A DNA stretch of 10,793 nucleotides, from contig JAHIEB010000053.1 in NCBI GenBank assembly GCA_018894075.1, forward strand, positions 1 through 10,793, given 5' to 3'. This DNA is from Patescibacteria group bacterium (GTDB taxonomy: Bacteria > Patescibacteriota > Minisyncoccia > Minisyncoccales > Staskawiczbacteraceae). Shown piece after piece: positions 6,329 to 10,793 of the stretch (positions are counted from its first letter, which is position 1; every line of letters starts with the position of its first letter). Below the pieces are notes generated by a model that was not told the origin of the DNA, searched no databases, and worked only from the letters and a program-made list of their open reading frames with translations. A program made the translations under genes and the position numbers.

Positions 6329-6568
6329 ATGCCAAAAGTAAGAATATTTTCAACGCCGACCTGTGCATACTGCAAAACATTAAGGGAATATATGAAAAGC
6401 CACCACATTGATTTTGAAGACATCGATGTCTCTTTAAATGAAGCACTTTTAAATGAGATGATTGAGAAATCAAAGCAGGGATCCGTTCCTGTGGTGGATA
6501 TTGACGGAGAGTTTATCACCGGCTTTGATAAAAAGAAAATAAACGAGCTATTAAAAATTAAAGAATAA
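6329..6568 (+). CDS. Glutaredoxin-like protein (YruB/NrdH type)
   Basis: A 79-aa cytosolic thiol-redox protein. It has the thioredoxin-fold minimum: FSTPTCAYC with an intact CxxC (Cys12 and Cys15), the cis-proline SVPVVDIDG (Pro54), and GEFITGFDKKKINELL at the end, a signature of the glutaredoxin-like YruB group. Length fits. It lacks the usual glutathione-binding pattern, so reduction by a thioredoxin reductase-like enzyme is plausible; the trxB-like gene at 1964 is a candidate donor. It follows the anchored protein by 7 bases and precedes gap by 3, with no Shine-Dalgarno site, so it belongs to this unit. Confidence 0.92.
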   Translation: MPKVRIFSTPTCAYCKTLREYMKSHHIDFEDIDVSLNEALLNEMIEKSKQGSVPVVDIDGEFITGFDKKKINELLKIKE

Positions 6569-6571
6569 AAT

Positions 6572-7567
6572 ATGGTAAAAATTGTTATCAACGGTTTTGG
6601 AAGAATAGGAAGGCCGGTTTTTCGCAGGATTTTTGACAAGCATCCCGGCCTTGAAGTCGTTGCCATTAACGATTTAACAGATACGAAAACTCTGGCTCAT
6701 TTGCTGAAATACGACTCTACTTACGGGAGATACAATAAAGAGGTCTCGTTCAACGGCAATAGTTTAATTGTGAACGGAAAAGAAATTAAGGTTTTTGCAG
6801 AAAAAGACCCTGCAGATATTCCTTCAAAAAAGCTTGGTGCCGATATCGTTTTAGAATGCACCGGCGTATTTACAGACAGAGAGGGGGCCGGCAGGCATTT
6901 GAAGGCAGGGGCAAGGCAGGTAATTATTTCAGCGCCCGCCAAGGACGATTCCATACCCAGCTACTTATTGGGAGTTAATGCCGAGGATTTTAATCCCAAA
7001 GAAAAAATTGTTGATATGGGCTCCTGCACCACAAACTGCATCGCTCCTATTGCGAAGATATTGAACGATAACTTTAAGATTTTGAAAGGATTTATGACAA
7101 CTGTCCATAGCTATACAAATGACCAGAGGATTCTAGACCTTCCTCACAAGGATTTAAGAAGGGCCAGAGCTGCTGCTATAAATATTATTCCTACCTCCAC
7201 CGGAGCTGCAAAAGCCTTGGGCAAGGTTATACCTTCCTTAAAAGGAAAGCTGGACGGCATAGCGATGAGAGTTCCCACTGCCGCTGTTTCAAGTTTGGAT
7301 TTAGTGGTTCAGGTGGAAAATCCTGCTAGCAAGGAAGAAATCACTTCTGCTTTCAAGTCAGCTGACCTTGAGGGGATTTTGTCTGTTTGCGAGGAGCCAC
7401 TTGTTTCCTCTGATTTTATCGGAGATTCGCATTCAGCTATTATTGACCAGGAAATGATAATGGTTAATCAGGACATGGTCAAAATTATTGCATGGTATGA
7501 CAATGAGTGGGGGTACTCTTGCCGGCTTGCAGAGTTTGCAGAATTTGTAGGAAAGAGGATACAATAG
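6572..7567 (+). CDS. gap: Glyceraldehyde-3-phosphate dehydrogenase, type I
   Basis: Oxidises glyceraldehyde 3-phosphate to 1,3-bisphosphoglycerate with a pyridine nucleotide. Visible: Rossmann start INGFGRIGRPVFR (6-18), AINDLTD (31-37) with Asp34, the catalytic loop SCTTNC (151-156, Cys152), TVHSYTNDQR (177-186, His179), DLPHKDLRRARAAA (189-202), IPTSTGAAKA (206-215), MRVPTAAVS (232-240) and WYDNEWGYS (308-316). Asp34 with Leu190-Pro191 match the residues that favour NAD over NADP in Bacillus GAPDH, so the catabolic direction is likely. Length of 331 aa is normal. It ends a unit led by three thiol-redox genes; phosphoglycerate kinase, often next to gap, is not here. Confidence 0.97.
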   Translation: MVKIVINGFGRIGRPVFRRIFDKHPGLEVVAINDLTDTKTLAHLLKYDSTYGRYNKEVSFNGNSLIVNGKEIKVFAEKDPADIPSKKLGADIVLECTGVFTDREGAGRHLKAGARQVIISAPAKDDSIPSYLLGVNAEDFNPKEKIVDMGSCTTNCIAPIAKILNDNFKILKGFMTTVHSYTNDQRILDLPHKDLRRARAAAINIIPTSTGAAKALGKVIPSLKGKLDGIAMRVPTAAVSSLDLVVQVENPASKEEITSAFKSADLEGILSVCEEPLVSSDFIGDSHSAIIDQEMIMVNQDMVKIIAWYDNEWGYSCRLAEFAEFVGKRIQ

Positions 7568-7599
7568 AACTAGCACATCTTTTATATAAGGAGAGAGGA
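7536..7599 (+). promoter_or_regulatory. Promoter and Shine-Dalgarno leader of the small basic-protein gene
   Basis: TTGCAG (7536-7541) and TACAAT (7560-7565, five of six to consensus), 18 bases apart, lie across the end of gap. The leader then holds TAGCAC (7571-7576), a T-rich tract, AAGGAG (7588-7593) and 6 bases to ATG 7600. This matches the leader at 1413-1437 in order and in ribosome-site spacing. Confidence 0.5.
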
Positions 7600-7764
7600 A
7601 TGAAACCGAAGCATCTTGGGAAAAGGGCTAAACGTGTGCGTGCCTTTCTGAAGCAGAGCCTTGTTGGTCTGTTCGACATTGCTGGGTGCCATATCGTTGT
7701 TCCGAAGAGCCCCTCGAAGGCTGAAAGGTCCAAAGTAACTGGTTTCTGGTTCTCTCTGCGCTGA
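7600..7764 (+). CDS. Unrecognised 54-aa highly basic protein
   Basis: A short gene set by a strong AAGGAG site 6 bases before ATG 7600; the same frame is open back to ATG 7507, but that part overlaps gap and has no ribosome site. The protein starts MKPKHLGKRAKRVRAFLKQS and has about 13 Lys/Arg against 2 acidic residues, concentrated in the first 18 positions. A short apolar patch (SLVGLFDIAGCHIVV, about 20-34) follows, with one cysteine. No family is recognised. Basic character would suit nucleic-acid or ribosome binding, which is inference only. The stop codon's last base begins the terminator stem, so the gene fills its transcript. Expression is better supported than function; a structured non-coding transcript remains possible. 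Confidence 0.58.
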   Translation: MKPKHLGKRAKRVRAFLKQSLVGLFDIAGCHIVVPKSPSKAERSKVTGFWFSLR

Positions 7765-7790
7765 GAGGGTTTTATACCCTCTTTTTTTTT
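7764..7790 (+). terminator. Strong intrinsic terminator
   Basis: AGAGGGT (7764-7770) pairs perfectly with ACCCTCT (7776-7782) around the loop TTTAT and is followed by a run of T to 7790. An alternative hairpin, CTCTC with GAGAG just upstream, would compete with it. It ends the small cistron and probably the gap unit as well. Confidence 0.92.
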
Positions 7791-7800
7791 CCTTAAAATC

Positions 7801-7809
7801 TGGTAAAAT
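7801..7809 (+). promoter_or_regulatory. Extended -10 promoter, apparently leaderless
   Basis: TGGTAAAAT is a TGn-extended -10 (TAAAAT at 7804-7809). The expected start, about 7 bases downstream, coincides with the A of ATG 7816. No Shine-Dalgarno site exists. It sits just after a terminator and would drive the membrane protein-pduL-ackA-ppsA unit. Confidence 0.6.
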
Positions 7810-7815
7810 AACATA

Positions 7816-8181
7816 ATGGCAAAAAAGGGATTGCCCAAAATAGTTGGTTATTCTTTGGCTGGATTTCTGGCAGGCCTGCTTGTAATGGGATCGGTCTGGA
7901 TGATCAGTTTTTTTTATGAGGTTTTTTTTATCCCGACCTCTGAAACGTATATCACCCTGCAGGCTTTTTTAAGAGGAGTATATCTCATTTTATTTATTGT
8001 TCTGGCTTTTACTGCCTTTTGCCCCCTTGTTTATCTTATCTTGACGCTAGTGTCTATGCTCAAAAGGTTTCGGAAATTAAGAAAACAAAGGGAAAAGATT
8101 ACAGCATATTTGAGCTTGGGCTATTGGATTTTATTTGTTTTGTCTATGATGACCTATTCAATACTATTTTTATTTAAATGA
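7816..8181 (+). CDS. Unrecognised three-helix membrane protein
   Basis: A 121-aa integral membrane protein with three hydrophobic segments: about 12-37, 51-80 and 98-120. A strongly basic loop (RFRKLRKQREK, 84-94) lies between the second and third and is likely cytoplasmic. The only charged residues near the first loop are a few acidic ones (YEVFFIPTSETY), which would then face outward. I recognise no family or catalytic motif. It is the first gene of the acetate unit and overlaps pduL as ATGA, so it is made with pduL and ackA; a link to acetate or proton movement is conceivable but has no direct support. Confidence 0.75.
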   Translation: MAKKGLPKIVGYSLAGFLAGLLVMGSVWMISFFYEVFFIPTSETYITLQAFLRGVYLILFIVLAFTAFCPLVYLILTLVSMLKRFRKLRKQREKITAYLSLGYWILFVLSMMTYSILFLFK

Positions 8182-8732
8182 TAAAAACAATACCAGTTGA
8201 GGTTTCAGCCCGTCATATACATTTGTCTTCTGGCGATGTGGAGTTGCTCTTCGGATATTCACAGCTAAAGAAGCTAAAACCCTTGACTCAGCCCAGTGAT
8301 TTTGCGGCTGAAGAGAAGGTGAATATTGTCTTGGGCCAGCGAGTATTTGAGGGGGTTAGAGTTGTTGGTCCAGAAAGAGATCAGACGCAGGTAGAGATAA
8401 GTCTGACTGATGCTATAAGTGCAGGGGTTATGCCACCCGTAAGGCTGTCAGGAGACCTTACAGATTCTCTCCCTGTTGTTTTAGTGGGTCCGAAAGGCAG
8501 AGTAAAGCTAGATAAGGGTCTCATAATTGCCCAAAGGCACATTCATTGCAACGAAAAAGAGTCAAAAAAGCTAAAGAAATGCGTTTGCGTAAAAATATCA
8601 GGGCCGCGAGAAGTGATTTTTAAAAACATACCCATCAGAGTGAGAAGCGATTATGTATTGTGCCTGCATCTGGATACAGACGAAGGGAATGCGGCCGGCA
8701 TTTCAAAATTCGGGCAAGGAGAAATCATATGA
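8178..8732 (+). CDS. pduL: Phosphate acyltransferase, PduL type (phosphotransacetylase)
   Basis: Transfers an acyl group between CoA and phosphate; next to acetate kinase its likely role is acetyl-CoA plus phosphate to acetyl phosphate. It is a zinc enzyme unrelated to classical Pta. Both repeat-domain metal motifs are visible: VSARHIHLS (9-17, His13 and His15) and IIAQRHIHC (116-124, His121 and His123), plus GPERDQTQVEIS (64-75), RLSGDLTDS (89-97) and HLDTDEGNAA (164-173). The length of 184 aa is the compact form. Homology starts within the first residues, so there is no N-terminal encapsulation peptide as in microcompartment PduL, pointing to a cytosolic enzyme. ATGA overlaps join it to the genes on both sides. 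Confidence 0.95.
   Translation: MIKTIPVEVSARHIHLSSGDVELLFGYSQLKKLKPLTQPSDFAAEEKVNIVLGQRVFEGVRVVGPERDQTQVEISLTDAISAGVMPPVRLSGDLTDSLPVVLVGPKGRVKLDKGLIIAQRHIHCNEKESKKLKKCVCVKISGPREVIFKNIPIRVRSDYVLCLHLDTDEGNAAGISKFGQGEII
8716..8721 (+). promoter_or_regulatory. Shine-Dalgarno site deciding the ackA start
   Basis: AAGGAG ends 7 bases before ATG 8729, inside the last codons of pduL. It supports 8729 over the upstream in-frame ATG at 8660. It is one of few such sites before a core gene here, and part of the match may be forced by the pduL codons. Confidence 0.55.
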
Positions 8733-9724
8733 TTTTAATATTAAATTGCGGAAGTCAATCAATTAAATGGAAACTTTTTTCCGACGATCTTTGCGTGAAA
8801 AAAGAGGGGATGGTCAGGCTGGAGCAAAAAGGATATGAAAAAGCCCTAATCGCCGAGCTGGCTAAAGTAAGGAAATTTGATGTTTCTCTTGTTGGCCACA
8901 GGTTTGTCCACGGAGGTTCATTATTCCAAAAACCGACAATAATTACAAAGCAGAATCTGAAGAAGCTGGAGAGCCTGAATAAGCTGGCTCCCCTGCATAA
9001 TCCCTATAATATTCTGGGAATCAAGTTTTCTCAGTCTGTTTTCCCAAAAGCAAAGCAAGTTGCTGTTTTTGACACAGAGTTTTTTATCAATCTGCCACCC
9101 AAGGCATTCACCTATGCTCTACCCGAGAAGATTGTTAAAAAGTACGGGATTAGAAGGTTCGGCTTTCATGGCATCTCCCACGAATACGCTCTGACGCAGG
9201 CGGAAACCATTTTGCAAAGGCCATTAGAGAATGTCATTACCTGCCACCTTGGCGGAGGATCAAGCATCTGTGCGATTAAGAAAAGGGTTGCTGTGGACAC
9301 ATCAATGGGTTTTACGCCCCTTGACGGTCTTGTGATGATGACCAGGGCGGGATCTTTAGACCCCGGAATTGTTTTGTTTTTAGCGGGCAAGATCAGCGAC
9401 ATAGAAGGGGTCTTAAACCATGAGTCAGGGCTTATGGGAATATGCAATATGTCTGATATGAGAAAAATCGTTTCTGCAAAGAGCCAGAAAGCAAAACTGG
9501 CTTTAGATGTATATGTTTATGCTATACAAAAGTATATTGGAGCATATTTTGGGATTTTAGGCGGGTGTGATGCCCTTGTATTCACCGGAGCAATAGGGGC
9601 TGGCTCTGCTTTCATAGTAAATATGATATGCAAAGATCTTTCAATACTTAAAAACACTAAAGTTTTAAGCGTAAAGCCGGACGAAGAGCTGGCTTTAGCA
9701 AAGAAAATATCTTATGGAAGGTAA
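8729..9724 (+). CDS. ackA: Acetate kinase, short form
   Basis: Makes ATP and acetate from acetyl phosphate and ADP, the energy-yielding end step after PduL. Motifs: NCGSQSIKWKLF (6-17) for the usual NAGSSSLKFKLF, GHRFVHGG (56-63, Arg58), APLHNPYN (87-94), VFDTEFF (113-119, catalytic Asp115), RRFGFHGISHEYA (142-154, His147), CHLGGGSS (172-179), DTSMGFTPLDGLVMMTRAG (190-208, Arg206), SGLMGI (233-238), FTGAIGAGSA (285-294) and PDEELALA (317-324, metal-site Glu). The start is set by homology and AAGGAG. At 331 aa it is about 65-70 residues shorter than usual. The usual DTAFH histidine is replaced (DTEFF), and IGENS is IGAGS. It overlaps pduL (ATGA) and ppsA (11 bases). Confidence 0.94.
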   Translation: MILILNCGSQSIKWKLFSDDLCVKKEGMVRLEQKGYEKALIAELAKVRKFDVSLVGHRFVHGGSLFQKPTIITKQNLKKLESLNKLAPLHNPYNILGIKFSQSVFPKAKQVAVFDTEFFINLPPKAFTYALPEKIVKKYGIRRFGFHGISHEYALTQAETILQRPLENVITCHLGGGSSICAIKKRVAVDTSMGFTPLDGLVMMTRAGSLDPGIVLFLAGKISDIEGVLNHESGLMGICNMSDMRKIVSAKSQKAKLALDVYVYAIQKYIGAYFGILGGCDALVFTGAIGAGSAFIVNMICKDLSILKNTKVLSVKPDEELALAKKISYGR

Positions 9725-10793
9725 ACCTCAAAAATATATATTGTGGCTGGCTGAAATCGGGATTGAAGATGTCCCGCTGGTCGGGGGAAAGAATGCTTCT
9801 CTGGGAGAAATGTTCGTTAACCTTGTGCCAAAAGGAGTGAGTTTGCCTGACGGATTTGCCCTGACAACCAAGTTCTATTGGAAGTTTTTAAAGGACAACG
9901 GCATTGACGCAAAACTGCAGGAGATATTTTCAGCACTTGACCCCCAAAGCATAACAAGCATTCAAGAGACAGGGAAAAGAAGTCGAGAGGCAATCTCTCA
10001 TGGAGTATTTTCAGATGAATTAAAGGTAGAGCTTTTTGCAGCTTACGATAAATTAGCTGAAAAGTTCGGGCCCGATCCTGATGTGGCGGTTAGAACATCA
10101 GGAGTGGCCGAAGATATGCCAAATGCTTCTTTTGCAGGGCAATTCGAAACCTATCTTAATGTAAGGGGCAAAGAGGATTTGCTTTCAGCTGTTTTAAAAA
10201 GCATTATTTCCACCTTTACTGACCGGGCCATTGCCTATAGGGAGGAAAAAAAGATAAGCCAGCTGGAGTTCGGCTTATCAGTCGGGGTGCTGAAAATGAT
10301 ACGATCTGACCTGTCTTCGTCGGGGGTTATGTTCTCGTTGGATACAGAAACGGGATTTAAAGATGTGGTTTTGATAAATTCAATCTGGGGCTTGGGCGAG
10401 CTGATTGTTAAAGGAAGAATCACGCCCGACGAGTACTATGTTTTTAAACCCACCTTGAAAAAGGGCTTTAAATCCATAATTGTAAAAAATTTAGGCAGGA
10501 AGAATATAAAATCCGTCTATTCCCCGAAAAAGGGAATAAAAGAGGTTAAGGTTCCTGTTTCCGCCCAATTTCAGTTTTCTCTTTCCGACGCCGAAGTTTT
10601 AAGCTTAGCTAAATGGGCAATAATAATTGAAGACCACTATACCCAAAAGAATGGCAAATGGACTCCGCAGGATATTGAATGGGCAAAGGACGGAAAGACC
10701 GGCCAGCTGTACATAGTGCAGGCAAGGCCTGAAACCGTCCATATGCCTAAAACAGGGAGGGTTTTAGAAGAATATCTGATAAAAACTAAAGAG
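9714..10793 (+). CDS. ppsA: Phosphoenolpyruvate synthase, N-terminal part (3' truncated)
   Basis: 360 codons of an open frame that runs off the right edge. It carries the ATP-binding domain of PEP synthase: VGGKNASLGEM (23-33), PDGFALTT (45-52), AVRTSGVAEDMPNASFAGQF (125-144), LSVGVLKMIRSDLSSSGVMF (188-207), LDTETGF (209-215), WGLGE (225-229), TPDEYYVFKP (237-246), DIEWAKD (320-326) and LYIVQARPETV (332-342). The opening and VGGKNASLGEM favour PEP synthase over pyruvate phosphate dikinase. The phosphohistidine and pyruvate domains lie beyond the window. Known reaction: pyruvate plus ATP to PEP, AMP and phosphate; in fermenters it may run toward pyruvate. It starts 11 bases inside ackA with no Shine-Dalgarno site. 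Confidence 0.95.
   Translation, partial: MEGKPQKYILWLAEIGIEDVPLVGGKNASLGEMFVNLVPKGVSLPDGFALTTKFYWKFLKDNGIDAKLQEIFSALDPQSITSIQETGKRSREAISHGVFSDELKVELFAAYDKLAEKFGPDPDVAVRTSGVAEDMPNASFAGQFETYLNVRGKEDLLSAVLKSIISTFTDRAIAYREEKKISQLEFGLSVGVLKMIRSDLSSSGVMFSLDTETGFKDVVLINSIWGLGELIVKGRITPDEYYVFKPTLKKGFKSIIVKNLGRKNIKSVYSPKKGIKEVKVPVSAQFQFSLSDAEVLSLAKWAIIIEDHYTQKNGKWTPQDIEWAKDGKTGQLYIVQARPETVHMPKTGRVLEEYLIKTKE

Noticed and set aside
7507..7599. 31-residue extension of the small basic protein
   Set aside because: It is shifted-frame gap sequence with no ribosome site; AAGGAG places the start at 7600.
8660..8728. 23-residue N-terminal extension of acetate kinase
   Set aside because: The extension is out-of-frame pduL sequence; the family start and an AAGGAG site both point to 8729.
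8178..8732. Bacterial microcompartment locus suggested by PduL
   Set aside because: No shell-protein genes are present, and this PduL lacks the N-terminal encapsulation peptide.
9166..9447. 93-aa open frame on the - strand opposite ackA
   Set aside because: It is antisense to the most conserved acetate kinase blocks and has no independent support.
1..10793. Alternative code with TGA as glycine
   Set aside because: TGA ends several genes at positions expected from family length (for example gpmA and pduL) and is followed directly by starts or terminators.
1..10793. CRISPR array, transposon ends, prophage, toxin-antitoxin or restriction genes
   Set aside because: No spaced direct repeats, terminal inverted repeats, integrase or transposase motifs, or defence-type domains were found.

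Overview
The window reads as a compact fragment of a fermentative bacterium, most likely a member of the Candidate Phyla Radiation (Patescibacteria, Parcubacteria-like). This placement is inferred from shortened core enzymes (enolase 385 aa, acetate kinase 331 aa), near-absent intergenic space with many 4-11 base overlaps, starts that mostly lack a Shine-Dalgarno site, AT-rich genes, and an energy set limited to lower glycolysis plus acetate formation. TGA acts as a normal stop, so the TGA-to-glycine code of some related lineages does not apply. Every gene is on the + strand. No rRNA, tRNA, insertion sequence, CRISPR array or phage gene was seen.

Layout. Bases 3-1117 hold the end of a membrane protein, a DUF167 protein and an AlkD-type DNA repair protein, packed as one unit. 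Bases 1159-1850 hold a small DUF378 membrane protein with its own terminator-like hairpin, then a separate cistron with a strong Shine-Dalgarno site, encoding an unrecognised membrane-anchored protein and closed by a perfect terminator. A gene-free stretch of 154 bases (1810-1963) holds that terminator, a second hairpin and the trxB promoter. Bases 1964-4710 form trxB-eno-gpmA, with each gene overlapping the next by 8 bases. Bases 4757-7567 form a redox plus glycolysis unit: two membrane-anchored thioredoxin-fold proteins that share a domain, a small glutaredoxin, and gap. A second Shine-Dalgarno-led small cistron (7600-7764) ends in a terminator. Bases 7816-10793 form a unit of membrane protein, pduL, ackA and ppsA, the last cut by the window edge.

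How the genes fit together. GAPDH, phosphoglycerate mutase and enolase carry triose phosphate toward phosphoenolpyruvate (phosphoglycerate kinase is not in the window). PEP synthase links PEP and pyruvate. PduL and AckA turn acetyl-CoA into acetate with ATP gain. The reductase, the glutaredoxin and the two anchored proteins suggest thiol-redox traffic across the membrane, interleaved with glycolysis.

The observations most worth a second look are: (1) two neighbouring envelope proteins that share a domain and whose thioredoxin motifs have each lost a cysteine; (2) a thioredoxin reductase with an AhpF-like, probably NADH-type, nucleotide site; (3) two unrelated small cistrons with a matching leader (TAGCAC, T-rich tract, AAGGAG, 6-base gap, ATG) and strong terminators, in contrast to apparently leaderless promoters on the core operons.
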